Assembly (NCBI GenBank): GCA_964493205.1
Contig: CAZBMJ010000004.1
Span: 1-64,000 of the forward strand
Length of the DNA stretch: 64,000 nt
Source of the DNA: CAZBMJ01 sp964493205
Lineage (GTDB): Bacteria; Myxococcota; UBA727; JABDBI01
Reading direction: 5' to 3'
A program made the translations under genes and the position numbers. Positions within the stretch are counted from its first letter, which is position 1. Every line of letters begins with the position of its first letter. Positions 37,304 through 46,373 of the stretch are shown piece by piece. The notes beneath the pieces were generated by a model. It saw only the letters and a program-made list of their open reading frames with translations. It was not told the DNA's origin and made no database searches.

Positions 37304-37419
37304 TTTTTGCAGCTTACCTTTGTTAGTTTTGATAGTTATTTAGTTTGAATGGCAATTTTGTCTTTTAAAATTTGCTACTATGGTAAAAAAATAAAATTAT
37401 GACTTTCATAGGTTGATAC

Positions 37420-37809
37420 ATGACTATCTTTAAAGATTATAAAAATAATATAACAGTGCACGTAGAACCTAAATATGATGAGCTAAAATCTAACCCACAA
37501 AATTCGTTATATGTATTTTCTTATGATGTTTCTATTACTAATAATAGCGAACATACAATACAAATTAAAAGGCGTTCTTTTATTATTACCGATGCTTTTT
37601 TTAATATTGAATATGTAGAAGGCGATGGTGTAGTTGGACAAACTCCAGTGCTAAAACCTGGCAGCACTTACAATTATATTAGTTTTTGTCCTTTAAAAAC
37701 TAGCTTTGGCAGTATGAAGGGTTATTATACCGCTACTGATGAATTTGGTAATTCTTTAAAAATAATTATACCTGAATTTGTTTTAGCTCACCCATATTCC
37801 ATACAGTAA
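37420..37809 (+). CDS. apaG: ApaG domain protein
   Basis: A 129-residue ApaG/DUF525 beta-sandwich protein: ITVHVEPKYDEL, YVFSYDVSITNNSEHTIQIKRRSFIITD, VEGDGVVGQTPVLKPGSTYNYISFCPL and GSMKGYYTATDEFG are the conserved strands. The Gly-rich VVGQTPVLKPG is the family signature. ApaG is associated with Mg/Co resistance in some bacteria, but its biochemical role is not settled. Single gene, divergent from pstS, convergent with the higBA pair. Confidence 0.95.
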   Translation: MTIFKDYKNNITVHVEPKYDELKSNPQNSLYVFSYDVSITNNSEHTIQIKRRSFIITDAFFNIEYVEGDGVVGQTPVLKPGSTYNYISFCPLKTSFGSMKGYYTATDEFGNSLKIIIPEFVLAHPYSIQ

Positions 37810-37817
37810 AAATATAG

Positions 37818-38150
37818 CTAGGTAGCTTTGAGTGTATTATCCTCGATATCATGAAATTGTTTGATTACAACATCTCCATCGGGAAAGTGGGCAATAATCT
37901 TTAATTGACCTCCCATGGCTTCAATATAACTGCGTATCGTTGAAATATACATATCTGTGCGATGTTCAATCTTTGAAATGCTCGCTTGCTTTTTCCCCAG
38001 TGTCTCAGCTAGCCGCTCTTGGCTTAATTTCCTCGCTTGTCGCAGTTCATGTATTGGCATTTCTTTCATAAGCAATTCTGCTTTTTCTTTTGCCATTTTT
38101 TGATGCTCGGGTTGCATTTTTGCACGCAAGTTTTTGAAGGATTTAGACAT
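37818..38150 (-). CDS. HigA-like XRE antitoxin
   Basis: A helix-turn-helix at residues about 37-75: HELRQARKLSQERLAETLGK, KQASISKIEHRTDM, ISTIRSYIEAMGG. The C-terminal LKIIAHFPDGDVVIKQF is the short beta strand typical of the HigA partners of Gp49-like toxins. The ATG at 38150 overlaps the toxin stop by eight bases with AGGAG nine bases upstream, so translation is coupled; the frame opening at 38165 is a less likely start. It should neutralise the toxin and repress the promoter at 38538. Confidence 0.88.
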   Translation of the reverse strand: MSKSFKNLRAKMQPEHQKMAKEKAELLMKEMPIHELRQARKLSQERLAETLGKKQASISKIEHRTDMYISTIRSYIEAMGGQLKIIAHFPDGDVVIKQFHDIEDNTLKAT

Positions 38151-38508
38151 TTTTTTTCTCCTCATCTAGCTCTTTGAGATGCTTGTCATAAAGCTTATCA
38201 GCCATTGCAATATTCTGCTCATACCATCGATCTTTTCCTTCTTTACAACCACCTAAGAGAAGTAAAGCCGTTCGTTTAGGATTGAAAGCATACAAAATAC
38301 GGTATGGTGACCCTTTATGCTGAATTCGTAATTCACGCATATGGGAATGACATGAACCCTCCACCCCAGATGAGTATGGAAAGCCAAGTTGTGTTCCAAA
38401 TTTCTCTAAGAGCCGGACGACCGTATCTATATCAACTTGTAACATTGCGTTTTGCATATCCCACCATTCTTCAAATTCATCTGTATATTCAATTTCCCAA
38501 AGCGCCAT
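38143..38508 (-). CDS. HigB-like (Gp49/RelE-fold) toxin
   Basis: A 121-residue protein of the phage-derived Gp49-like HigB family: WEIEYTDEFEEWWDMQ at the start, VVRLLEKFGTQLGFPYSSGVEGSCHSHMRELRIQHKG in the middle, and YRILYAFNPKRTALLLLGGCKEGKDRWYEQNI, where the Arg/Lys residues of the mRNA-interferase site usually lie. Toxin-first order with overlapping antitoxin fits higBA. GGGTGA before the ATG is a ribosome-binding site. A second, unrelated TA pair lies at 8196-8820. Confidence 0.9.
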   Translation of the reverse strand: MALWEIEYTDEFEEWWDMQNAMLQVDIDTVVRLLEKFGTQLGFPYSSGVEGSCHSHMRELRIQHKGSPYRILYAFNPKRTALLLLGGCKEGKDRWYEQNIAMADKLYDKHLKELDEEKKNV

Positions 38509-38537
38509 GATTCACCCTAAATATAACCTTTAAGCGA

Positions 38538-38555
38538 TATTCCATCAATGGAATA
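38538..38555. promoter_or_regulatory. Likely HigA operator
   Basis: TATTCCAT-CA-ATGGAATA is a perfect palindrome with 8 bp arms, 30 bases upstream of the higB start codon, where the antitoxin of such modules binds to repress its own promoter. The rest of the gap up to hisC (to about 38689) is AT-rich with no other clear feature. Confidence 0.65.
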
Positions 38556-38689
38556 ATTGCAAGTTTTAATACTAGCAATGAAATTAGGAAGTTAGAAAGA
38601 TCCGGAAAGAGTTTTGAGATATTGAGTAGTAAATAGCACATAAATTTAGATTATCACTACTAACTGTTAAGATAAGCTTGGGGGCAAGC

Positions 38690-39799
38690 ATGCTTAATTT
38701 AACTGATTCTCATATATTATCCATGCCTTTGTATGTAGCGGGTAAGGCTATAGAACAAAATTCTACTATTTTATCGTGGTCAAAACTTGCTTCAAATGAA
38801 AATCCTTTGGGGCCTTCAAAAAAATCTCTTGAGGCTATCAAAAATAACTTAACAGATATTCATATTTATCCAAATGTTAATCGAGAACAAACTATTTTAA
38901 GTATTTGTCATCATTATAAACAGTTTGATATAAAGCCTTCCAATATTGCTCTTGGTAACGGCAGCAGTGAACTTATTGTAAATTTAGTGCGTGGGCTTGT
39001 TGGAGCCAATGAATCAGTACTCAACTCTTGGCCCACATTCGTTATGTACAAATTAGCCATAATGGCACATGGAAAACAAGAAATCAGCGTGCCGCTCGAC
39101 CAAAATATGAACTATGATTTAGATTTAATGCTAAAGATTATTAAAGATAATACTCAGCAAGCAATTAAATTATTATTTTTAGGCAATCCCAATAATCCCA
39201 CTGGGACGTATATTTCAAAAAATCTTTTTATGGATTTTGTTAAAAATTTACCTGAAGACCTCGTATTAGTTATAGACGAAGCTTATTTTGAATATGTATG
39301 CCAAAAAGATTATTTAAACAGTCTAGAAATAGCTTTAAGTAGGCCTAGAACCATAGTATTGCGTACATTTTCTAAAATTTATGCACTAGCTGGATTGCGC
39401 ATTGGCTATGCCATGGGTGATAAACATATTATTGAGATCTTATCAAAAATAGCTGACCCATTTAATATTAATGCTCTCGCGCAAGTGGCAGCAATGGCTG
39501 CACTTACTGATAAAGAACATGTGCAAAATAGCATAGATAATAATAATAAAATGAAGCCTATATTAATTAGTAAATTAAAAAATTTAGGTTTTTTAGTGAG
39601 CAATACTGAAGGTAATTTTGTTTTAGCAAAAAGAAATCCTCACATGATGAGTATTAATGCCTTATGTAGCAAGCTTTTTAGTCAAGGTGTTATTGTGAGA
39701 AGCCTAGATAGCTACCAAATGCCTGATTACGTAAGAATTTCAGTAGGGAGTCAAAGCCAAGTTGATCATCTTATTAATGCTTGTAAAATCTTAATTTAA
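38690..39799 (+). CDS. hisC: Histidinol-phosphate aminotransferase-like PLP enzyme
   Basis: A class II PLP-dependent aminotransferase of the HisC type. KLASNENPLGPSKKSLEAI is the N-terminal substrate loop, LGNGSSELIVNLVR binds the cofactor phosphate, FLGNPNNPTGTYIS and VIDEAYFEY hold the ring-stacking and Asp residues, and RTFSKIYALAGLRIGYAMG carries the Schiff-base Lys. The C-terminal VRISVGSQSQVDHLI holds the carboxylate-binding Arg. No other his genes are nearby, so it may serve Phe/Tyr aminotransfer, as stand-alone HisC proteins sometimes do. The ATG at 38690 follows a GGGGG run (38680-38684) acting as ribosome-binding site. Confidence 0.9.
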   Translation: MLNLTDSHILSMPLYVAGKAIEQNSTILSWSKLASNENPLGPSKKSLEAIKNNLTDIHIYPNVNREQTILSICHHYKQFDIKPSNIALGNGSSELIVNLVRGLVGANESVLNSWPTFVMYKLAIMAHGKQEISVPLDQNMNYDLDLMLKIIKDNTQQAIKLLFLGNPNNPTGTYISKNLFMDFVKNLPEDLVLVIDEAYFEYVCQKDYLNSLEIALSRPRTIVLRTFSKIYALAGLRIGYAMGDKHIIEILSKIADPFNINALAQVAAMAALTDKEHVQNSIDNNNKMKPILISKLKNLGFLVSNTEGNFVLAKRNPHMMSINALCSKLFSQGVIVRSLDSYQMPDYVRISVGSQSQVDHLINACKILI

Positions 39800-39845
39800 A
39801 CACCCCAAATTATTCGCATAACATATGAAAAAAAACAAAGTCTGT

Positions 39846-39927
39846 GTCGTTGCGAGGCGCGTTAGCAACCAAGCAATCCATCCATAACGATGAGATTGCG
39901 GCGGTCACTGCGTTCCCTCGCAAAGAC
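39846..39927. repeat. Interspersed imperfect palindrome (82 bp)
   Basis: Opens GTCGTTGCGAGG and closes CCTCGCAAAGAC, with interior arms AAGCAATC and GATTGCGG. It is the best-preserved copy of the family also seen at 8912-8991 and 122-151. It lies between convergent hisC and the AAA+ gene, so it could serve as a bidirectional terminator. Confidence 0.75.
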
Positions 39928-39967
39928 CAGGAATCTGAACAGAATTCTGGCCAATAGAAAGGAGACG

Positions 39968-42900
39968 CTAATCCAAATGAGTTGGATTTGCGTCCAAATT
40001 AATAGGAGCAAAGCCATTTTTATAATGCTCATCTGAAGAAAATTTAGGCGATACTCTTTGGTATTCTTTCTTACCTACTTTTCCTAAGGTTTTAGCAATC
40101 TTTTCTGCCAAGCTCAAAGGTGTTTCAAGTATTACAGGATTGAGGTTTTCATTTTTACACAAAAGAATGTTAGGGCAGCCTTCTTCACAAAATAATAAAT
40201 CATTTTTTATTTTAACGTTGAGAGCTTGCGCCGAATCAAAGTTTATAGCCACTATATCCCACCCAAAAAACCAGTTAAGAATATGATGCCATTTTTTTTG
40301 CTTGGTATAATCTATGCTAGGCCAATAACTATTAACTAATTCATATAGTTCCAAATTACTAAAAGCTAAAGGCTCTTTTTGTGCTTTTTTATCCACAATC
40401 CTTTGGGCTATGGCATTGATTATATTGTCATAAAACCCAACAAATAAATCAGCATTATCGAGCAAATATTGCATAATTTCGCTGTCTTCTATAGTTGGAT
40501 CATATATTTTTTGAAAAAATTTTATTTTAGAAAGCTCATCGCCGATCACTTTATGTAAGGGCAACTTTTCTTTTTGGGGAAAGTTTAATTGCCTCTCTTG
40601 GCTATTGATATATTGCCGCAATTCTTTGATGCTTTTTTCCAAAAAATTCTGATAAGTAGGATTATACTTTTTTCTCACATTGATATTAAGTTTTGCAGCA
40701 ACTGCAAGGGTTGCCATATAAGTCATGATTTTGCGATATTCGTAAGAGTAGTTAGCAACCGAGCGATTAGGCCAAAGTTTTAAAATAAAATCTGGTTCAA
40801 TACAGTGATCGCCAAATTCGATACCCGGTTTGGGGCGAGATAAAAAATTATTCATTCCCAAAACTAGCATTGCAGCAATTTCATTGGCTACTGGTAAATA
40901 ATCCTTGGCTGGCGCAAGTTCTTTTATAGCTTTTCCTTGCTCTTCAAACACGATGGGATATTGCAGAATCTTTGCATGTATCTCATTACCACTTTCGTCA
41001 TTGTACTTGCTAATCACTTCTAGCAAAGGATTTCCTGCTTTATCTCTAAAGGCAACAACTAAATTTTTAAGTCCATACATCTTTCTTTGAGCAGTATGAG
41101 CGTTTCTACATTCTTTATGAGAGTGCATATACTCGTAAGCAGCTTGCAAAAAATCTTCTTCATATTGATTTTGCCTAGCAAAAAGCTCTAATTTAAGAGC
41201 AGCATCAAATCCTTGAAATAGCTCGTTAAACCGAGGTTTAAAGGTACGAAAACCTAAAATCCCTGCACATTTTTTGTAAATAAAATCAATAAGTTCCTCT
41301 TCAAAACTCATTTTAAAAGGAATTTCATGCCCTCTCTCTTCTTGTGCATTTATTTGACCATCTTCATCTTTTATTGCTCTTAATACTCCAACTCCGGCTT
41401 CTGCAATATCTAGGGCAATATTTTTTTCTTTAATCTTAAGCTGCTCTAAAATAATGCTTCTCCATTCATCTTTTCCTGGCGGCAGCTTTTCTTCAAAATT
41501 TTCTAGGTTAAGACGGCTGTCAATGGAAGTCTCTTCTTGTATTTCTTCTATTTCTTGCCCAAGAAATTCTTTTAAAGCCGATTCTGCATCATAATAAGTA
41601 AATCTGGACAAAATCATTTGTTGAAGTTCTTTGTTGTCTATGAACTCTTCATAAACGTTGCGGTATTCCTGAGGATCAATATTAGGATTCATCTTGCCAC
41701 CACTTTTAAATTTGTTGTTCACACGAGCAATCAATGCATGATTATTCACCGCCAAAAAAATAATGGTTTTATTAAGGCTCCACTTGCTTTGAGAGGGTGT
41801 TATTTGGGCTTGCTCTTGCATAAGCTTTATAAATTTTACAGGAGTTTTAATAAACTGGTTGATGATCAATGCCGGTTCTTTAAGAGCAGTATACTCTCCA
41901 ATAAGCCTAGGGTAATCTTCTAATAGCTCTTGTGTAAGATTTATTAACGTGGTTTTTATAATGGTAATTTTCTTTTCTATTTCTAGGAGTTCTTGGTTAT
42001 TTTTTTCAAGCTTCTTTTCTATTTCTTCAAGTTTTTTCTTATGGTTTTTGGCATTTATATCATCTTCGCTATTTAGCAGTAATTGCTCAAAATTAGCCTG
42101 GGAAACTTCTTTTGCTTGAGCCATTTCTTGATTAGATGAAACAATTTCATCTTTTTTCTTTTTAGCTAAAATAATCTCTGTGCCGTTGTCAATAAATTCT
42201 TGAACATAGGCTAACACAGTTCGCTTAGTAGTTTTAGAAAAGTATCCCGTGCCAAAGATTTCCTGCAACATACAATAAGTTTCTTTTTTTTGAGCAATCA
42301 TCTCTTGCACATTTTTTAGTGCTTCTTCATATCTATTTTCAGCTCTGGTGATTTCTGCCTTATAATATTCAATGCGATTCTTCTCATCATCTTTTTTAAC
42401 TTCTACAATTTTATACTCATCCTGTAATTTTATTAATTCTGCCTGCAGCCCTGCCAAAGGCTTTATTTTTTCCAATATTTCTTCTTCACTCATGAGATTT
42501 TGGATTTCATCAAAGAATAAAATATTTATCTTTTCGCTAGCCACATCAACAGGTTCAGCAATTTCATTGATGCATTTTTTTAAGGGCAGCGTCACATTAC
42601 CTTTTTGCATATGAAATTTGAGCTCTCTGATTAAAACCCCAGCACGAGATTTTAAAAGTTCAATAAGATAAGTTTTTCCAGTACCAGGAGGGCCAGGTAA
42701 GGGGATAAATATAGGGCCTGCAGCATGAGGCTCTGCCTTGATGGCCTCTATCTGGCCAAAAAATTTCTTTATGGCATCACGATATATGGGATTGGCCAAA
42801 GATATTTCTTCAACTATCTTTTGATAGCTGGTAATTTCACTTTTTGAGGCTTCTCTGCGTCCAAATTGAAGCGTGTTTTGAAAACTCAACGTTCCAAAAT

Positions 42901-43603
42901 TGTTTGCGAGCTTTTGCCGAGCATACGGGACGGGGATATAAAGCGAGCTTATATCTGTGAGATTATCTGGCAACAAGAGTTCCTGCTCATTACTCTCTTC
43001 TTGGGGATCTTCAAAAACTTCTTGCTGTGCCCTAAATACCAGCTGACCGTCTTCTATCTGCGCCTCATCGTCACTCTCATATGCTTCTATTTTTGGTTCT
43101 TGGCCGCTCAGCACACATATTTCTTCAAGTGAATGAAACTGTTTTTGGTCAAGCTCTTCAGGAATAGTTATTACATTATTTTCAATTATATAATCCTCTT
43201 CATAAAAAGCACGATCTGGCACATCTTGTACCTTATTAAATTTCCCATAATTAATGTTATTATGGCTAAATATTTTATATGATTTAAACCATGGTATTAA
43301 TTTTTTAGGAAGAGAACCGCGAGCTTCAAACGCTATTAAATTAGGAAATAATTGGTCTAAATTCGAAGGGACCTTATCATACGTTCCTAGCGTTAAAATA
43401 CTTATTTTTTTTCGTACAGGTAATGGTAAATTAGCACAAACTTCCGCTAGAACAGTGTCGTGGTATATCACGATTTTTAAGGGAATATTAAATTTATATT
43501 CTTTTATCAGAGCAGCTATAATATCTGCGGCAGTTGCAGTAATTCCATGAGTTTGCCAGGAACTAAGTAGTATAAAGAAAAGTAATAGAAATTTACCAGC
43601 CAT
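39968..43603 (-). CDS. AAA+ ATPase with signal peptide
   Basis: A 1211-residue protein with an N-terminal signal-like segment (MAGKFLLLFFILLSSWQTHG). After an acidic region (about 150-215), an AAA+ core follows: Walker A PGPPGTGKTYLIELL near 304-318, Walker B NILFFDEIQNL near 360, sensor 1 IIFLAVNNHALIARVNN near 615 and a possible Arg-finger segment QMILSRFTYYD near 665. Between Walker B and sensor 1 lies a long coiled coil (about 380-580, heptad Lys/Glu/Leu), much longer than the ClpB middle domain. The C-terminal 500 residues are helical and unrecognised. ATP is scarce outside the cytoplasm, so an exported AAA+ protein would be expected either to remain membrane-tethered with its ATPase inside or to act in a host cell. 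It may be the start of the rearranged block to 47.7 kb. Confidence 0.78.
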   Translation of the reverse strand: MAGKFLLLFFILLSSWQTHGITATAADIIAALIKEYKFNIPLKIVIYHDTVLAEVCANLPLPVRKKISILTLGTYDKVPSNLDQLFPNLIAFEARGSLPKKLIPWFKSYKIFSHNNINYGKFNKVQDVPDRAFYEEDYIIENNVITIPEELDQKQFHSLEEICVLSGQEPKIEAYESDDEAQIEDGQLVFRAQQEVFEDPQEESNEQELLLPDNLTDISSLYIPVPYARQKLANNFGTLSFQNTLQFGRREASKSEITSYQKIVEEISLANPIYRDAIKKFFGQIEAIKAEPHAAGPIFIPLPGPPGTGKTYLIELLKSRAGVLIRELKFHMQKGNVTLPLKKCINEIAEPVDVASEKINILFFDEIQNLMSEEEILEKIKPLAGLQAELIKLQDEYKIVEVKKDDEKNRIEYYKAEITRAENRYEEALKNVQEMIAQKKETYCMLQEIFGTGYFSKTTKRTVLAYVQEFIDNGTEIILAKKKKDEIVSSNQEMAQAKEVSQANFEQLLLNSEDDINAKNHKKKLEEIEKKLEKNNQELLEIEKKITIIKTTLINLTQELLEDYPRLIGEYTALKEPALIINQFIKTPVKFIKLMQEQAQITPSQSKWSLNKTIIFLAVNNHALIARVNNKFKSGGKMNPNIDPQEYRNVYEEFIDNKELQQMILSRFTYYDAESALKEFLGQEIEEIQEETSIDSRLNLENFEEKLPPGKDEWRSIILEQLKIKEKNIALDIAEAGVGVLRAIKDEDGQINAQEERGHEIPFKMSFEEELIDFIYKKCAGILGFRTFKPRFNELFQGFDAALKLELFARQNQYEEDFLQAAYEYMHSHKECRNAHTAQRKMYGLKNLVVAFRDKAGNPLLEVISKYNDESGNEIHAKILQYPIVFEEQGKAIKELAPAKDYLPVANEIAAMLVLGMNNFLSRPKPGIEFGDHCIEPDFILKLWPNRSVANYSYEYRKIMTYMATLAVAAKLNINVRKKYNPTYQNFLEKSIKELRQYINSQERQLNFPQKEKLPLHKVIGDELSKIKFFQKIYDPTIEDSEIMQYLLDNADLFVGFYDNIINAIAQRIVDKKAQKEPLAFSNLELYELVNSYWPSIDYTKQKKWHHILNWFFGWDIVAINFDSAQALNVKIKNDLLFCEEGCPNILLCKNENLNPVILETPLSLAEKIAKTLGKVGKKEYQRVSPKFSSDEHYKNGFAPINLDANPTHLD

Positions 43604-43792
43604 AAAGACCTCAAAAAATTAAACCCAAGCGGATTGCAGCTAGAACAGCAAGTGTCATGGCAATATTTCTTTAGCTAATCACCGCAATTTTGCAGAGATT
43701 GCGCTGATTATTCACCGCAAAGGCAGCAAACACGAAATAACTAAAACATTTGTAAAGTTATCACCCAGCGTGTTCCTCTCAAGGAGAAAAAC

Positions 43793-43942
43793 ATGTTTTC
43801 GCCATGGATTTACAGTTTACTGGTCTTTTGTTTTTGGGCAAATGTTACTTTCGCTAGCATTACGGATGTCTATTACGAAAATTTCTCTATACAGCCATCT
43901 TTGGTAAATTATGTAATTTCGCTATGCCGCGCGTTAGTTTGA
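43793..43942 (+). pseudogene. Truncated 5' copy of the gene at 46374
   Basis: The 49-codon frame starts MFSPWIYSLLVFCFWANVTF and is almost identical over about 100 bp to the first 34 codons of the gene at 46374. Homology stops after TTCTCTATACA and the frame runs into unrelated codons and a TGA. AAGGAG precedes the ATG, so the truncated peptide could be translated. The wider gap 43604-44111 otherwise holds only unassigned sequence: 43604-43792 has short GCAATTTT/CACCGCAA repeats, and 43943-44111 is a G+C-richer stretch with no open frame of note. Confidence 0.8.
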
Positions 43943-44111
43943 AAAGTTTTGGATATTTTTTCAAAATCATAGTTGATAAGCGCAATTATGGGCTCGGCTT
44001 CGAGAGTAAAACCAGGATCAAAGTCGTTTTAATGGCACATTGGGCATCCCATAAGACGCCAAATATAATCCTAGCGAAATAATATAGTGGACCTCTGCCA
44101 AAGGAAAAAAC

Positions 44112-44675
44112 ATGAGTTTTGCTCGATATTTTATACTGCTCATAATCACAGGGATTCCCGTATTTGGAAATACTGACTTAATAGTAGTCACAGGAAATGC
44201 CTCCCATTCTCCCGAACTTGGCGTTCCTCCGCCACTATTGTCAGAACTTATAGAAAGAGCGCATCAGAACGCTATAGATAAGCTTGGCACCACCGAAGCC
44301 TTCCACCAAGTCATTGCATGGAAAGATAGGATAGAATGTGAAGAGGTTTATCGTGGTTCGCCAAATTGCTACATTGGTAGTGTAACCTCAACAGCTTCAT
44401 TTATCCCGCAGAGCAGCATCAACGATGGTTGGCAAGTAACAACCTCATCGTATGTCTTCTTATGGGAGCGTGACGATAATGAAAGGGCTATAGAAAGAAC
44501 CCGACAAGAAACATTGCGAGATGCTCAATTTTTCTGCGGTTCCGACGTAGCAACACCGTTTGATGTGGAGGAAAAAAAAGTAAGATACCAAAATGATGAA
44601 ACGGGATATTGGAAAATACATTATTCTTACAAAGCCACTTATCCATGCCTTAAAACACCAAAATCTCGTTTATAA
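44112..44675 (+). CDS. Small exported protein, G+C-richer than neighbours
   Basis: A 187-residue protein with a signal peptide (hydrophobic YFILLIITGIPVFG). The mature domain has four Cys (RIECEEVYRGSPNC, FFCGSD, YPCLK) and mixed alpha/beta character; I do not recognise it. A line of 60 bases at 44221 has 27 G/C, against about 20 in typical genes of this window, suggesting acquisition. AAAGGAAAAAAC precedes the ATG. It is followed by direct repeat A. Confidence 0.6.
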   Translation: MSFARYFILLIITGIPVFGNTDLIVVTGNASHSPELGVPPPLLSELIERAHQNAIDKLGTTEAFHQVIAWKDRIECEEVYRGSPNCYIGSVTSTASFIPQSSINDGWQVTTSSYVFLWERDDNERAIERTRQETLRDAQFFCGSDVATPFDVEEKKVRYQNDETGYWKIHYSYKATYPCLKTPKSRL

Positions 44676-44704
44676 ATGGCAAATAAAATAGACACAAACG
44701 CCTT

Positions 44705-44896
44705 TTTTTGAAAAAGCCCATCTACCGAGGCCTATAATTTGGAGCCAAAACAGCATTTCTCTGCTTAAAAGCTAACATAATACATCTTACAGGTTCGGCT
44801 TTAGCGAGTAAGGCCCGAGTCAAGCCGGTATGAGGCATGGTTGGCTAGGTTTCTGGGCCCAACAGCCTGATTTGGACGAATTTCTACTGAGCCTCT
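44705..44896 (+). repeat. 192 bp direct repeat, copy A
   Basis: From TTTTTGAAAAAGCCCATCT to TACTGAGCCTCT, nearly identical (about 96%) to 45987-46179 in the same orientation. Neither copy holds a long open frame. Together they bracket the protoglobin gene. Possible roles: decayed insertion-sequence ends, or duplication that carried the enclosed gene. Confidence 0.92.
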
Positions 44897-45159
44897 GGTG
44901 GGAAAAGAAGGTAGATAAGTTTTCAAAAAACTTAATTTATCAGTAAAAATTACCGTTAAAACATAATGGCTTACCACTTGGGATCTTCTCTCCTTTCTAG
45001 CTGAAAGGGGGGAAACTCAGCTGGCAGCCTGGCGATCAGCCAGAAAATCATCCTTGAATGAATCTCTGGCATTAATATGTCGCCAATATGCGACGGTTAT
45101 TTTTTTTACTAATTTTACCTATTTGGTGGAAACTAGGCCTATCAAGGACCTGAATAAAA
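44897..45159. other. Gene-free stretch with possible relic frame
   Basis: Between repeat A and the 3' end of the protoglobin gene. On the minus strand, 45017-45118 reads through as 33 codons ending in a TGA without a start codon (ITVAYWRHINARDSF in part), which looks like a decayed C-terminal fragment. The rest shows a short AAGTTTT...AAAACTT inverted repeat and nothing else I can name. Confidence 0.35.
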
Positions 45160-45732
45160 TTAATTGCTGTAATGGCGCTGAATAAGATCATTTTGTATCC
45201 AAAGCAACTTACTAAAAGCTCTTACTGCTTTAGCCTTTATGGGAAAATCTAGATGGGATTCTAGGATAGTTTGGTTAATCGCATCACTCACAAAACCCAT
45301 CAAGGCATTCATTTGAATAACCGGGATGAAAATATCTGGGTTCCCAGCTTGCTTGGTGTGAATTTTGCCCACCATATCCAAATATTTAACCATGCTGTTA
45401 TCGTAGGGAGTACTTACCAATCGCTCTAAATAACGGATTAAATGCTTTTTACGAAAGGCAATTTGAGGATGATCCTGGTCAAGTTCCGCCAGTTTTTTGG
45501 GGATTTCTCCATCATAGCCCTTCTGCCTTGGCAAAAAATGCCGCCAAGTGGCATCTTGAGCTTGCAGTTTCCTATAAACGGCCTCTACCAGCCCGGGTAA
45601 TAAGGGAGCGAGAAAATTTCCCGATGAGTGGATAACTTCAATGTCTTCGGAAGAAAATCCGATGAACTCAACTAGGTAGCCAAAGCGATAGATTAAATCA
45701 TTTTCTAAGCGTTCTTCATCGATATGTTTCAT
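45160..45732 (-). CDS. Protoglobin
   Basis: A 190-residue single-domain haem sensor/globin of the protoglobin family. RFGYLVEFIGFSSEDIEVI, LAPLLPGLVEAVYRKLQ, RKKHLIRYLERLVSTPYDN and YLDMVGKIHTKQAGN...IQMNALMGFVSDAI follow the family order, with the proximal His expected in the KKHLIRYL or neighbouring helix. Protoglobins bind O2, CO or NO reversibly; none of the usual transducer domains is fused. The ATG at 45732 is chosen because GGAG lies five bases upstream; a TTG at 45798 or ATG at 45792 would add about 20 residues. G+C is about 45% in a counted line, well above the background, and the gene is bracketed by direct repeats: probable horizontal acquisition. Confidence 0.88.
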   Translation of the reverse strand: MKHIDEERLENDLIYRFGYLVEFIGFSSEDIEVIHSSGNFLAPLLPGLVEAVYRKLQAQDATWRHFLPRQKGYDGEIPKKLAELDQDHPQIAFRKKHLIRYLERLVSTPYDNSMVKYLDMVGKIHTKQAGNPDIFIPVIQMNALMGFVSDAINQTILESHLDFPIKAKAVRAFSKLLWIQNDLIQRHYSN

Positions 45733-45986
45733 GAAATCTCCAAAAAGTTGGTATTTAAGCCTGGGCCTTTTTAAATAAATACTTTGGTCCATTAGCAAGC
45801 CTTAGAGCCACGCAATTCCTTTAAAGCCTTACTGGAAGACGAATTATTTCCAAGAAATTTCATTTTAGAAAATTAAAAAACCAAAAATCCTCAATTTTCG
45901 AACAAAAGAAACAGCGCTTCTGATAATGGATATTATTAGAAATAGTATAGATTTAGTATTGAGAGTCTAAGTAACATAACCGCCAA

Positions 45987-46179
45987 TTTTTGAAAAAGCC
46001 CATCTACCGAGGCCTATAATTTGGAGCCAAAACAGCATTTCTCTGCTTAAAAGCTAACATAATACATCTTACAGGTTCGGTTTTAGCGAGTAAGACCCGA
46101 GTCAAGCCGCCATGAGGCATGGTTGGCTAGGTTTCTGGGGCCAACAGCCTGATTTTGGACGAATTTCTACTGAGCCTCT
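45987..46179 (+). repeat. 193 bp direct repeat, copy B
   Basis: Second copy of the repeat at 44705-44896, with a few substitutions and one inserted base (GATTTTGG for GATTTGG). The flanks differ: 45733-45986 (upstream of the protoglobin) and 46180-46373 (leader of the next gene) are AT-rich and hold no feature I can support beyond the likely protoglobin promoter. Confidence 0.92.
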
Positions 46180-46373
46180 ATTGTTAAAATGAAAAGTAAA
46201 TAGATTTCAACAATTAAAATTTAATCAATATAAGTGATTGATTTTTATATATAAATTTCTTTTTTATGGGGTTTAACACAATTTTTTTGGCATTTTGGTA
46301 TGGCATGCTTTTTCAGAAATAATCAAGGTGTTTTTAAAGTTCTTCTATCTAGTTTCTACTAGAGGAGGAAAAG

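Noticed and set aside
37304..37419. Pho box upstream of pstS
   Set aside because: No pair of CTGTCAT-like repeats at the right spacing on either strand.
44705..44896. Direct repeat as a structured RNA gene
   Set aside because: No convincing conserved fold or known RNA family features could be seen by eye.
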